A stretch of DNA of 64,000 nucleotides, taken from RBG-16-34-14 sp963727535. GTDB lineage: Bacteria > Bacteroidota > Ignavibacteria > Ignavibacteriales > Ignavibacteriaceae. A program made the translations under genes and the position numbers. The stretch spans positions 434,001-498,000 of the forward strand of contig CAVSGR010000006.1 of assembly GCA_963727535.1 (NCBI GenBank). The letters run 5' to 3'. The notes under the pieces are model-generated. The model saw only the letters and a program-made list of their open reading frames with translations. It ran no database searches and had not been told where the DNA came from. Below, piece by piece: positions 36,761-46,769 of this stretch (position 1 is the first letter of the stretch; each line of letters opens with the position of its first letter).

Positions 36761-39544
36761 ATGTCCAAGCAAAAGAAATACGTTTACTTTTTCGGCGGTA
36801 AAAAAGCCGACGGTAAATCTGAAATGAAAGCTCTTTTAGGAGGCAAAGGTGCAAACCTTGCGGAAATGGTTAATATCGGTTTACCGGTACCTGCCGGGTT
36901 TTCAATCACAACTGAAGTATGTACATACTATTATGGTAACAAGAAAAAGTATCCTAAGGAATTAAAAGCACAGGTTCAGGCTGCACTTAAGAAAGTTGAA
37001 CAAATTATGGGTGCAAAGTTCGGAGATGCTAAGAATCCTTTGCTGGTTTCTGTAAGAAGCGGTGCAAGAGCTTCTATGCCGGGAATGATGGATACGGTTC
37101 TAAATCTCGGTTTGAATGATGAAACCGTTAAAGGATTAATTGAAAAAACAAACAACCCGCGTTTTGCTTATGATTCATACAGACGTTTTGTTCAAATGTA
37201 CGGCGATGTTGTACTTGGATTAAAACCTGAGTCAAAGCTTGAAGAAGATCCTTTTGAAGTTATTATCGAAAGAAAAAAACATTCTAAAAATGTTAAGCTC
37301 GATACCGAACTTACAACCGAAGATTTAATGGACCTGGTTGAAGAATTCAAAGCTGCGATTAAAGAAAAAACCGGTTACGATTTTCCTACAGATCCAATGG
37401 AACAACTCTGGGGCGCAGTTGGTGCTGTATTCGGATCATGGATGAATGATAGAGCAATTACTTATCGTAAACTTCATGCAATTCCCGCGGAATGGGGAAC
37501 TGCAGTTAACGTTCAGTCGATGGTATTTGGTAATATGGGCGAAGATTCAGGAACAGGTGTTGCCTTTACAAGAGATCCTGCTGCAGGCGAAAATGTTTTC
37601 TACGGTGAGTATCTTTTTAATGCTCAGGGAGAAGATGTTGTTTCGGGCGCAAGAACTCCTTTGCCTATAAAAAATCTTAGAGATGATAATCCTACAATTT
37701 ATAAACAACTCGATGGGATAAGAAAAATTCTTGAGAAACATTATAAAGATATGATGGATGTCGAGTTCACTATTCAGCAGGGAAAATTATGGATGCTTCA
37801 ATGCCGCGTTGGTAAAAGAACCGGCTTTGCTGCTATTAAAATGGCTGTTGATATGGTGAAAGAAAAATTAATTGATAAAGAAGAAGCAATATTCAGAATT
37901 GAACCGAACCAGCTTAACCAGTTATTAAGACCTATCTTCGACCTTGAACAAAAGAGAAAAGCAGTTGATAGCGGAAAGCTTCTTGCCAAAGGTTTGAATG
38001 CTGGTCCCGGTGCTGCTTCCGGCAAAGTTGCTTTAAGTGCCCAGGATGCAGTTGAAATGGCAGCGAAAGGTGATCCTGTTATTCTTGTAAGAATAGAAAC
38101 TTCTCCCGAAGACATAAAAGGAATGGATGCTTCCGAAGGTATCTTAACTGCAAGAGGCGGAATGACATCACACGCTGCACTTGTTGCAAGACAAATGGGT
38201 AAAGTTTGTGTCGCTGGCTGCGGTTCATTAAAAATAAATTATAAAGAAGGTAAGATTACTGTTGATGGAAAAGACGGAATTGTAGTTAATGCCGGCGATT
38301 ATATCTCAATAGACGGAACAACCGGCGAAGTTATCGTTGGTAAACTTGAAACAAAGCCTTCAGAAGTTATACAGGTCCTTATCACAAAAACTCTTAAGCC
38401 TGAAGAATCGGAAGTATTTGGTACTTACGATAGCTTAATGAAATGGGCTGATAAACTAAGAAAACTCAACATAAGAACTAATGCCGATCAACCTGATCAA
38501 TCTGCAAATGCAATCGCATTCGGTGCTGAAGGTATTGGTCTTTGCAGAACAGAACATATGTTCTTCGGCGGAGACAGAATTCTTTCTGTAAGAAAAATGA
38601 TTGTTTCAGATTCTATTGAAGACAGGAAGAAAGCCCTCGATGAACTTCTTCCTTTGCAGAGAAGTGACTTTGAAGGAATCTTTGAAGTGATGGAAGGTCG
38701 TCCTGTAACAATAAGAACTCTCGACCCTCCTTTGCATGAATTCTTACCTCATGCAGATAAAGAAATCACTGAGCTTGCACAAAGTCTAGGAATAGATGAA
38801 AGTAAATTAAAAGCAAAGATCGAGAGTCTTCACGAGTTCAATCCTATGCTTGGATTCAGAGGATGCAGGCTCGGAATAGTTTATCCTGAAATAACAGAAA
38901 TGCAGGTTCGTGCAATTATGGAAGCTGCCTGCAACGTTGCTGCAAAAGGAATAAAAGTAAAACCTGAAATAATGATTCCGCTTGTAGGTCACATCAACGA
39001 ATTCAAATTGCAGGAAAAGATTGCAAGAAGAGTTGCTGAAGATGTTATTAAGGAGAAAGGAAAGAAAGTAAAATATCTTGTAGGAACAATGATCGAATTG
39101 CCAAGAGCCGCAATAACTGCAAACAAGATTGCAGAGAATGCAGAGTTCTTCAGTTTCGGTACAAACGATCTTACACAAACTACTTTTGGTTTGTCAAGAG
39201 ACGATGCAGGAAAATTCCTTCCACTTTATGTTCAGAAGGATATTCTTGTAAATGATCCTTTTGAAGTAATTGACTTTGAAGGAGTTGGTGAATTAGTGAA
39301 GATGGGAACAGAAAGAGGAAGATCAACAAGACCTGATCTTAAAGTCGGTATCTGCGGCGAACATGGCGGCGAACCCGATTCCGTGGAATTCTGCCACAGG
39401 ACAGGACTCAACTATGTAAGCTGTTCTCCTTTCAGAGTTCCAATTGCACGTCTTGCAGCAGCAAGAGCAGTTGTTAGAGAGATGAAAAGTAAAAAAGGAA
39501 AATCCGGAAAGAACAAAAAGAAAAAATCTTCTAAGAAGAAATAA
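36761..39544 (+). CDS. ppdK: Pyruvate, phosphate dikinase
   Basis: 927 residues. Interconverts pyruvate, ATP and Pi with PEP, AMP and PPi. N-terminal nucleotide-binding half (LLGGKGANLAEMVNIGLPVP; SVRSGARASMPGMMDTVLNLG), the swivelling phosphohistidine domain (ILTARGGMTSHAALVARQMG), and the C-terminal PEP-binding barrel (GFRGCRLGI; the FSFGTNDLTQTTFG block; VGICGEHGGEP). About 20 extra residues at the C-terminus are almost all Lys/Ser/Gly. A strong CGGAGG ribosome binding site and a clear terminator downstream suggest a well-expressed single gene. Confidence 0.97.
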   Translation: MSKQKKYVYFFGGKKADGKSEMKALLGGKGANLAEMVNIGLPVPAGFSITTEVCTYYYGNKKKYPKELKAQVQAALKKVEQIMGAKFGDAKNPLLVSVRSGARASMPGMMDTVLNLGLNDETVKGLIEKTNNPRFAYDSYRRFVQMYGDVVLGLKPESKLEEDPFEVIIERKKHSKNVKLDTELTTEDLMDLVEEFKAAIKEKTGYDFPTDPMEQLWGAVGAVFGSWMNDRAITYRKLHAIPAEWGTAVNVQSMVFGNMGEDSGTGVAFTRDPAAGENVFYGEYLFNAQGEDVVSGARTPLPIKNLRDDNPTIYKQLDGIRKILEKHYKDMMDVEFTIQQGKLWMLQCRVGKRTGFAAIKMAVDMVKEKLIDKEEAIFRIEPNQLNQLLRPIFDLEQKRKAVDSGKLLAKGLNAGPGAASGKVALSAQDAVEMAAKGDPVILVRIETSPEDIKGMDASEGILTARGGMTSHAALVARQMGKVCVAGCGSLKINYKEGKITVDGKDGIVVNAGDYISIDGTTGEVIVGKLETKPSEVIQVLITKTLKPEESEVFGTYDSLMKWADKLRKLNIRTNADQPDQSANAIAFGAEGIGLCRTEHMFFGGDRILSVRKMIVSDSIEDRKKALDELLPLQRSDFEGIFEVMEGRPVTIRTLDPPLHEFLPHADKEITELAQSLGIDESKLKAKIESLHEFNPMLGFRGCRLGIVYPEITEMQVRAIMEAACNVAAKGIKVKPEIMIPLVGHINEFKLQEKIARRVAEDVIKEKGKKVKYLVGTMIELPRAAITANKIAENAEFFSFGTNDLTQTTFGLSRDDAGKFLPLYVQKDILVNDPFEVIDFEGVGELVKMGTERGRSTRPDLKVGICGEHGGEPDSVEFCHRTGLNYVSCSPFRVPIARLAAARAVVREMKSKKGKSGKNKKKKSSKKK

Positions 39545-39558
39545 TCATAAAAAAACAA

Positions 39559-39590
39559 AAAGCGGAGGGAATAATCTCTCCGCTTTAATA
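39559..39590 (+). terminator. Intrinsic terminator after ppdK
   Basis: AAAGCGGAG (39559-39567) pairs with CTCCGCTTT (39578-39586) around a 10-base loop, starting 15 bases after the ppdK stop. The following U tract is short. Confidence 0.7.
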
Positions 39591-39615
39591 ATAAGAGTTA
39601 AACAAAGGAACACAA

Positions 39616-40650
39616 ATGAAGTTATCAGATTTCAAGTACAATCTTCCTAAAAATGCGATTGCTAAGCACCCGGTTTCTCCAAGAGACAAAGCCAAACTAA
39701 TGCTTTTGGACAGAGAAACCCAGGAAATTACAAGTAAAAAATTTAGTGATGTTGTCAATTATATGGATAAAGGGGATGTACTTGTAGTTAACGAGACGAG
39801 AGTATTCCAGGCAAGGCTATACGGTAAAAAGGAAAAGACTAATGCAAAGATCGAAGTTTTTCTTCTCAGGGAACTTAATGCAGAAGAAAGCATCTGGGAT
39901 GTAATTGTTGATCCTGCAAGAAAAGTAAGGATTGGCAATAAAATTTATTTTAATGATAAACTTTGGTGTGAAGTTATTGATAACACCACTTCACGCGGAA
40001 GGACTGTTCGTTTTAATCAGCCGAATAATGTTTTTAAAGCTGTGGAAAAAATTGGTTTAACACCGCTTCCTCCATATATAAAAAGAGAGCCGGAAGCTGC
40101 TGATAAAGAAAACTATCAAACAGTTTATGCTAAAGTTGATGGTTCTGTTGCAGCGCCGACTGCCGGACTCCATTTTACACCCAAATTGCTTGCTAAAATT
40201 AAGGCTAAGGGAATAACAATTGTTCCTGTTATTCTTCATATAGGGCTCGGAACTTTCAGACCTGTTGAAGTTGAAGATCTTACCAAGCATAAAATGGATT
40301 CTGAATTTTATGAAATTCCGGCTAAATCCTCTGAGTTAATAAACAAAGCAATGGATGCAAAGAAAAAAATTATTGTTGTAGGAACCAGCTCTACCCGTGC
40401 TCTTGAAACAAGTGTTACAGCAGAAGGAAGAGTAAAGCCAAGCAGGGGATGGACAGATAAATTTATTTATCCTTATTATGACTTTAAAATTGTCGATAAG
40501 CTTATAACAAATTTTCATGCAGAAGAATCAACATTGCTTATGCTTGCCTGTGCTTTTGCGGGTACAGATTTTATTATGAAAGCTTATAAGAAAGCCATGA
40601 AAGATAAATACCGGTTCTTAAGCTATGGCGATGCAATGCTTATTATATGA
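39616..40650 (+). CDS. queA: tRNA preQ1(34) S-adenosylmethionine ribosyltransferase-isomerase
   Basis: 344 residues. Transfers the ribosyl part of SAM to preQ1 in tRNA, giving epoxyqueuosine. Conserved blocks: LPKNAIAKHPVSPRDKAKLM at the start, NETRVFQARLYG, VDGSVAAPTAGLHFT, LHIGLGTFRPV and STRALET, then LITNFHAEESTLLMLACAF. Its stop overlaps the ispD start (ATGA), so the two are coupled. The other queuosine genes in the window, queC and queF, lie 16 kb away. Confidence 0.97.
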   Translation: MKLSDFKYNLPKNAIAKHPVSPRDKAKLMLLDRETQEITSKKFSDVVNYMDKGDVLVVNETRVFQARLYGKKEKTNAKIEVFLLRELNAEESIWDVIVDPARKVRIGNKIYFNDKLWCEVIDNTTSRGRTVRFNQPNNVFKAVEKIGLTPLPPYIKREPEAADKENYQTVYAKVDGSVAAPTAGLHFTPKLLAKIKAKGITIVPVILHIGLGTFRPVEVEDLTKHKMDSEFYEIPAKSSELINKAMDAKKKIIVVGTSSTRALETSVTAEGRVKPSRGWTDKFIYPYYDFKIVDKLITNFHAEESTLLMLACAFAGTDFIMKAYKKAMKDKYRFLSYGDAMLII

Positions 40651-41361
40651 AAGTATATGCAATAATTCCTGCAGGTGGAAAAGGTAAACGCAGCGGGATA
40701 AAAACTCCAAAGCAATACCTGAAGATCAACGGGAAAGAGCTTATTGTTTATACACTCGAAACTTTCCAGAAGTGCAGACTTGTTGATGAAATTATAATTC
40801 CTGCGGACCCGTTATATATTAACAAGCTTAAGAGATTAGTTGCTAAATATAAATTATCAAAAGTTGTTTCAATTGTCGAAGGGGGAAGAGAAAGACAGGA
40901 TTCTGTTTATAATGCTCTCTGTTCTTTGTCTTCTCCCTCGCTTAATGATCTTGTTGCCGTTCACGATGCCGCCCGCACATTACTCCCCGCAAATGTTTTA
41001 ACCACGGCTTTAATTACCGCAAAGAAAAAAGGAAATGCACTTGTCTGCATTAAAGCAAAAGATACTCTTGTAAAAGGAAAAGTAAGAGTAGAAGAATATC
41101 TTAACCGTGATGAAGTTTATTATGTCCAAACTCCCCAGGTTTTTAAGTATAAAGATTTGCAAGAAAGCGATGGACAAAGCTTACAAAGAAAATTATTACG
41201 GAACAGATGAATCTATGCTTGTAAGCAGAATTGGAATTAAAGCAAATATTGTTGAAGGTTCTGTTTTTAATTTTAAAGTTACTTCGAAAGATGATATTGA
41301 GTTAGTGAAGAAGATTTTGTCACGAAGTGGTTCAACAAAGCAGGCTTCAGATTGTTTTTAG
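40647..41361 (+). pseudogene. ispD: 2-C-methyl-D-erythritol 4-phosphate cytidylyltransferase, one frameshift
   Basis: MEP-pathway enzyme making CDP-methylerythritol. The N-terminal part (IIPAGGKGKRSGIKTPKQYL; VAVHDAARTL; VQTPQVFKY) runs to about 41155 and then shifts. The C-terminal 60 residues (KKAMDKAYKENYYGTDESML, ..VEGSVFNFKVTSKDDIEL) are in the next frame to 41361. One extra base between about 41150 and 41165 explains this, and removing it gives 237 residues, the normal length. As the MEP pathway is essential in most bacteria that use it, sequence error is more likely than true loss unless another ispD exists. Confidence 0.88.
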
Positions 41362-42520
41362 AACACGTTTTATTTAATGAATAGATTTAAATATCGAATT
41401 ATGAATATTAAAATCGAATTGAAACAGATTTTATAGTGAATTGTTCGGAAATTAAATCAAGAAGAAAAACATATCAACTTGGATTCGCATTATATCCATC
41501 TGTGATTTAATCGTCATTTTATGAATATACTTACATTTGCAGGAAAGGAAGATGATATTGAATCGAATAGAAGGAACATTCCTGAACTTTTACTCATAAA
41601 CCATATTTTTAAGAGTCGCCTTATACAATAAGGGCAATATCGAATTTTCGATTGAAAATGGATAATTATCTTAGAATCTGCTTTATTAGCCTTCGATAGG
41701 AACTGTTATTAGATGATTCTTCTTCAATTAAAGATTAACTTTCAAAAGAATTCAATAGATAAATGTAAATGATCATGTTCTTAAAGTCTTAAGAATGGTT
41801 AAGGCGGACTCAACAACAACTGTTCGTATGAATTCTAATTCGGATTTATAACAAAACAGTTCTATTTATAGATTTCAGGTAACTCTAAAGCTACAACACG
41901 TGGGATTATGGTATCATAGATATTTTTACTGAAGAACGATATTTAACCGTATAACTCCCAAAGATGGTAAAATAATAATGGGCTCTGTTATATAATGTAA
42001 ATGTTTTCTAACTTTTATATTAAGTCAAATGAATGCAGCCGGGTATTAAATTTTGGTAGTGAAAAGATTTTGTTCCAATATCTCTTTCATGCAAGCATCA
42101 TGCTACAGTAAATTAGTTTATATGAAAATGAGATTGAAAAATTTTTGATAGGTTAAATGGGCAGTTCTTGAAAAATTTCACGAATTATAAACCGATGTAT
42201 CGGTATAATCAGGAATCATAAGGCACTCGAATTGTTTTTTGATGATATTACGAAGGATACTAATTGAAATGTAAAGAATTATTGTAGATCCTGTAAATCT
42301 ACGGGACAATCAAGGATCCTGGTTGAAGTCACGAACACTTAGTGACTTAATAAAATATTCTAAATTTGAGTAAACTAGAGCAAACCACATTTACTTGCCA
42401 AACCGCAATAATTTTCTTCACTTCACAGTTCCAAAATTTTCAGATTGACTTTCAAGAAAATATTAAGCTTGTTTGCAGTGTAAATAAAAAATGGAATCAT
42501 AAATATTCTAAAAGGGGAAT
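41362..42520. other. 1.16 kb stretch without a recognisable gene
   Basis: Stops interrupt all six frames at short intervals and no tRNA, rRNA or known RNA family was recognised. The DNA is AT-rich with several ATCGAATT-like motifs (near 41393, 41410, 41640) and a cluster of three hairpins near its 3' end (42284-42348). It may be a heavily decayed gene, an unrecognised RNA, or a long regulatory region for the gene at 42521. I cannot assign a function. Confidence 0.6.
42284..42348. promoter_or_regulatory. Cluster of three hairpins
   Basis: GTAGAT/ATCTAC (42284-42289 with 42297-42302), a palindrome around AGGATCCT (42313-42320, with flanking CAA and TTG), and AAGTCAC/GTGACTT (42326-42332 with 42342-42348) follow one another without gaps. 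Together they suggest a folded RNA or protein-binding region about 170 bases before the next gene. Confidence 0.4.
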
Positions 42521-43489
42521 ATGAAAAAGCTAACATCACTCACCGCTCTTTTAATTATATGTTTTGCATTTGTAATTACAACCAAAGCTCAGGATTCTAC
42601 AATATTCAGGATTGCTATATTACCTTTTCATTCAAATGGAATTGACCAGGTTTATATAGAAACTTCCGAATCATTGTTAATGATTGAGATCAGCAAACTC
42701 AGCGCAATGGATATTGTTTCAGCCAAACGAACAAAGGATGCTCTTGCTGGTGAAGATTGCAATGAAGCCAATTGTGCTGTAGAAGCCGGGAAAAAATTAA
42801 ATGCAGATGAAGTCTTAGGATGCAGCTTAGCTGCATTGGGAGAAAAAATTATTGTTCAATATTTTCTAGTAAATGTTTCTTCGGGCAAAGAAGTTTTGGT
42901 TGATCAAATTTCTACAACTAATGTTGAAGAACTTGAAACTGTAATGAAAAGAATTGCCAAAAGTGTAGTTGATATTAAGTCTGCGGGACAAAGCGCCGAA
43001 GTAGGAAATATTCTTGAAGGAGAAACAAAAGAATCACTGCGCAGAACTTCAAGGAAAAATGTCGGGTTATCATTTGGCTACCTTTATCCTCAGAACGGCT
43101 ATGATAATGATGACCGTTCATTTGTTGTAAACCTTCATCTTGATTATGAACTTGAAGAATATGCCGTCGGTATGCTGCTCGGTATTCGTAAAGGATTTGC
43201 AATAAATATTTATGGGGATTACTTATTCTCAAAGACTGATTTCTGTCCTTTTGTCGGCGGAGCGTTTGGTTTCCATTGGGTTTCTCACAATCATTATAAT
43301 TCTTATTATGTAAATGATGTATACGTAGAAAATAAAGATATGAAGTCAGATGGTTTTGAAATAACTGCGAATGCTGGAATGAGAATATTACATACATATA
43401 ATTTCCAAATATTGATTAACTTAGAATTCATTTATACGTTAAATGATTATGATGACAGGGCAATAGTTTTTACTTTAGGAATTTTATAA
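42521..43489 (+). CDS. Exported protein: CsgG/TolB-like N-domain plus outer-membrane barrel-like C-domain
   Basis: 322 residues with a Sec signal (LTALLIICFAFVITTKAQ). Residues 28-155 resemble the CsgG/LpoB-type alpha/beta domain often found in uncharacterised exported proteins (FRIAILPFHSNG; CNEANCAVEAGKKLNADEVL; VNVSSGKEVL). Residues about 175-322 alternate polar and hydrophobic residues and read like transmembrane beta-strands (NVGLSFGYLYPQ; FCPFVGGAFGFHW). I infer an envelope protein with a periplasmic domain and a small outer-membrane barrel. Specific function unknown; ribosome binding site AAAGGGG is good. Confidence 0.65.
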   Translation: MKKLTSLTALLIICFAFVITTKAQDSTIFRIAILPFHSNGIDQVYIETSESLLMIEISKLSAMDIVSAKRTKDALAGEDCNEANCAVEAGKKLNADEVLGCSLAALGEKIIVQYFLVNVSSGKEVLVDQISTTNVEELETVMKRIAKSVVDIKSAGQSAEVGNILEGETKESLRRTSRKNVGLSFGYLYPQNGYDNDDRSFVVNLHLDYELEEYAVGMLLGIRKGFAINIYGDYLFSKTDFCPFVGGAFGFHWVSHNHYNSYYVNDVYVENKDMKSDGFEITANAGMRILHTYNFQILINLEFIYTLNDYDDRAIVFTLGIL

Positions 43490-43516
43490 GATTTTTTGTT
43501 CTCGGCTAGAGAGGGA

Positions 43517-43562
43517 CCAAGCCTCTGGTTAAATTTCTTTACCGGAATTTATAGAGGCTTGG
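43517..43562. repeat. Spaced 10 bp inverted repeat between convergent genes
   Basis: CCAAGCCTCT (43517-43526) and AGAGGCTTGG (43553-43562) with 26 bases between, enclosing the stop codon of the minus-strand ABC ATPase gene. It lies between two convergent genes and may serve as a terminator for both. Confidence 0.45.
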
Positions 43563-44311
43563 ATATCTTCATATTTCAAATCATACTTTTCAGCTTTTAG
43601 TAAAAACTTTGTGTAAGAATGTTGTGGGTTTGAGAAAAGCTCACTAGAATTATTCTTCTCGACAATTTCCCCATTATACATAATCATTACTTCATCGGAT
43701 AATTTTCTAAGCAAGGGAAGATTATGCGCAACACATATCATTGTTATATCAAGATTATTTTTCAGGTCAAGAAAGAGATTTAAGAAGTTTTCCTGTGATT
43801 CATAATCCTGTGCAGAGAAAGGTTCATCCAGAATTAATAACTCCGGCTTTACTGCAAGAATTCTTGCTAATGCTGCGCGCTGTTGCTCACCGCCGCTTAA
43901 CTCATATCCTTTTCTGTCCAAAAGGGATTTAGAAAGTTTTACTGCATCGAGAATTGTATCGAGCTTATTCGTTTCAATTTTATTTTTATTTGCAATGCTG
44001 AGAGATTCATTCAGCATCTCTTTTACTTCTCTAAGAGGATTAATTATTTCTCCGGTATTCTGAAAAAGAATCTGAACTGGAGAAACTTTATTGAAATCCC
44101 TTGAAAAGTAATAATCTATTTTTCCCGAAGTGGGTTTTATTATTCCTGCAAGAATCTTTGCAAGAGTTGTTTTCCCGCTTCCCGATTCACCTGAAATTCC
44201 AAGCACAGAATTTTTCTTTAACTCAAAAGAAATATCTTTAAGAATAACTTTCTCTTCATTCTTCAAAGAAACTGAATAAAAAATATTTTCTGCTTTTAGA
44301 ATATTGTTCAT
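43529..44311 (-). CDS. Oligopeptide/nickel-type ABC transporter ATP-binding protein (DppF-like)
   Basis: 260 residues with a full ABC domain: Walker A GISGESGSGKTTLAKIL near 40, signature ELSGGEQQRAALARIL, Walker B LLILDEPFSAQD and switch histidine in VAHNLP, followed by the short C-terminal NPQHSYTKFLL segment typical of DppD/DppF subunits. It overlaps the preceding ATPase gene by 4 bases. Binding protein and permeases of the same system are encoded divergently at 45106-49046. Confidence 0.9.
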   Translation of the reverse strand: MNNILKAENIFYSVSLKNEEKVILKDISFELKKNSVLGISGESGSGKTTLAKILAGIIKPTSGKIDYYFSRDFNKVSPVQILFQNTGEIINPLREVKEMLNESLSIANKNKIETNKLDTILDAVKLSKSLLDRKGYELSGGEQQRAALARILAVKPELLILDEPFSAQDYESQENFLNLFLDLKNNLDITMICVAHNLPLLRKLSDEVMIMYNGEIVEKNNSSELFSNPQHSYTKFLLKAEKYDLKYEDIQASINSGKEI

Positions 44312-45024
44312 ATTCCCATTTGGATATTATTTAAATGGAAAAATTCTTCCGGTTCGGAAAATGGTGATAAAGTATTATCAGCAAGAAGAGCAATTTTACT
44401 GCTTGCACTTTTAGCTAATTCAAGATCCTGAGTTACCATTAAAGCGAGATTTCCATCACTGACAAATTCTTTTAACTTTATAAGAAGAAGATTAACAATT
44501 GGTGCATCGATTCCCGATGTAGGTTCATCGAGTAAAATGATCTTTGGTTTGGCAAGTAAAGCGAGAATTAAACTTATCCTTTGTGCCATTCCGCCACTTA
44601 CTTCATAAGGATACATCTTAAAAAGTTTTTTTGAATCAGGTAGAAGAAAGAAATCGAGAAGCTTGTCAATTTCCCCGATCTCTTTTGTAACAAGTTCAAA
44701 ATAATATCTAAACTTTTTCAGGTGGTCGAAACTGTTTACTGGATCCTGAAAAACATATTTAATTTCGTTCTTCCTGATATCTTGTAATTCATCTTTTTTT
44801 AGTGATAAAATATCTTTATCATCATAAATAACTTTTCCGTTAACCGAATAAAATCTGTCATCGAGTAAACCGGTAAGAGATTTTAGCATGGTGCTTTTTC
44901 CGGTTCCGTTTTTACCAAGGATAGTATAAATGTTTCCACCTTCAAGTTCGAAGGCGATATCCCTAAGAATAGTCCTTTCTTTATTTTTAGTTACGCTTAC
45001 ATTATTAAGCAGTACATTAAGCAT
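44308..45024 (-). CDS. Oligopeptide/nickel-type ABC transporter ATP-binding protein (DppD-like)
   Basis: 238 residues. Walker A TILGKNGTGKSTMLKSLTG, Q-loop YVFQDPVNSFDHLKKF (the family's Q-DP..S), signature VSGGMAQRISLILALL, Walker B IILLDEPTSGID. The C-terminal peptide-transporter extension seen in longer DppD proteins is missing. First gene of the minus-strand ATPase pair; its start is 81 bases from the divergent binding-protein gene, so both share one control region. Confidence 0.88.
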   Translation of the reverse strand: MLNVLLNNVSVTKNKERTILRDIAFELEGGNIYTILGKNGTGKSTMLKSLTGLLDDRFYSVNGKVIYDDKDILSLKKDELQDIRKNEIKYVFQDPVNSFDHLKKFRYYFELVTKEIGEIDKLLDFFLLPDSKKLFKMYPYEVSGGMAQRISLILALLAKPKIILLDEPTSGIDAPIVNLLLIKLKEFVSDGNLALMVTQDLELAKSASSKIALLADNTLSPFSEPEEFFHLNNIQMGI

Positions 45025-45105
45025 CTGGCTTTATCTTTTTGTATTTAGCTAACAAAATAATAAATTGAAGATAAAATTATTAAAAATATTTACAACGTTC
45101 GCCTT

Positions 45106-46766
45106 TTGATAATTAAGAAATATTACTTAATTATTATCGTATTACTACTTATCGCTGGGGGGTGTGAAAAGGAGTCTCCGGTTCATTCGAATAGAGTTGT
45201 TATTGCGCTCTCTGCGGACATTACATCTTTCAATCCTCTCTTTTCTTTTAGTGTTGATGAAGGAGTAATTTCCGAACTGCTTTATCTTAGTCTTGTTGAT
45301 TTTACCTGGGATTATGAAATAGGAAACATAAAACCGGAACCTATGCTTGCAAAAAGCTGGGAATGGAGTAAAGATTCTTCTTCCATAACTTTTAATTTGA
45401 GAGATGATGTTTATTGGTCGGATGGAAGAAAGTTCTCTGCGGAAGATGTGGTTTTCTCATTCGATGTTTATTCCGATCCCGATGTACAGAGCAGACTTTA
45501 TGGCGGGTTTTCTGATTTTTATACGGATACCAGTGATCATATTGATATAAACAAGACTTTTGACGTGATTGATTCTTTTAAAGTAAAGATTAAGTTCAAG
45601 CCGAACTCAACACCAACATTACCGGAAATTGTTTTTCATATAATTCCAAAACATGTTTTTGAAAATGTAAAAAGAAAAGATATTGAAGCTTCAGAGGAAA
45701 ATTTTAAACCTGTTACTGATGGACCTTTCCAGCTTGCAGAATGGAATAAAAATCAGACTATCAGGTTGAAAGCAAATGAGAACTCATTTCTTCATAATCC
45801 AAAAGGGAATAGATGAAATGATCTTTAAAATTGTGCCGGATTATAATTCTAGAATAACACAATTAAAAAAAGGCGAAGTTGATTTTGTTGAACTTGTTAA
45901 AACAGAAGATATTCCGGAATTAAAAAAAGTAGATTTTCTTAACATAACTTCTCAAAAAGGTCGCGAGTACGATTATGTTGCATGGAATAATATTGATTAC
46001 CAGTTATATAACAAAACCCAAAAGGTTGAGCCGAATAAATTTTTTGGAAGCTCTGTCAGTCAGAAAAGCATTGACTTACGGAATAAACAGGAAAGAAATT
46101 CTTGATGAATATTTATCAGGTTACGGACAGCTTGCAATCGGTCCCGTTTCGCCAATATTTAAAGGTGTTATCGATTCTGAGTTAAAGCCGTATGAATATA
46201 ATCCGGGAAAAGCAAAACAGTTACTTGCTTCGGAAGGATGGAAGGATGTTGATAATGACGGCATCTTAGAAAAAGGAAATCTTGAATTCAGATTTAAGCT
46301 TTACGTTCCATCAGATAATCCAAGAAGGAGTTATGCTGCAACAATCATTAAGAATAATCTTAAAGAGTTGGGAATAGATGTTACTATCGAAACTGTAGAG
46401 ATGGGAGTTTTGATTGACAATATGTATAAGAAAACTATGGATGCCTGGATGATAGGGTGGTATGTTACTATTCCGATTGGTCTGAAATTTTTATGGTATT
46501 CCGATCTTGATAAAAGTCCTTACAATTTTGTATCATACAGAAATGCCGATGCCGATAAATTACTTGATGAAATTTCCGAAGAAACTAACCAGGAAAAATT
46601 AGATTCACTTTACAGAAAATTTCAGGAAATAATTCACAGGGATGAGCCGGTAACATTTTTATACTGGGTCGATAACATTGTTGTATATAATAAAAGAATA
46701 GAAAATATTAATATAAGTCCTCTGGGAACAATTCATCATTGCTGGAACTGGACAGTAAGAGAATAG
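45106..46766 (+). pseudogene. ABC transporter solute-binding lipoprotein, family 5 (peptide type), two frameshifts
   Basis: Lipoprotein signal (LLLIAGGC lipobox) from a TTG start. SBP family 5 landmarks: VVIALSADITSFNPLF, EPMLAKSWEWSKDSSSITF with DDVYWSDGRKFSAEDVVFSF, and later VRKALTYGINRKEILDEYLS. The frame breaks near 45804 (extra base in an A/G run) and near 46043 (extra T in a six-T run); removing both yields 552 residues. It captures substrate, probably oligopeptides, outside the membrane for the permeases that follow at 4 bases. Broken in this sequence, likely by indel error. Confidence 0.82.
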
Positions 46767-46769
46767 TGA

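Noticed and set aside
41107..41361. Separate small gene at the end of ispD
   Set aside because: Its sequence is the C-terminus of IspD, displaced by one base.
45070..45100. Second copy of the sigma54 activator dyad upstream of the binding-protein gene (ATATTTACAA)
   Set aside because: Only one half-site matches and no -24/-12 promoter follows.
45776..46105. Independent small genes in the solute-binding protein region
   Set aside because: Both reading frames continue the same family 5 binding protein across indels.
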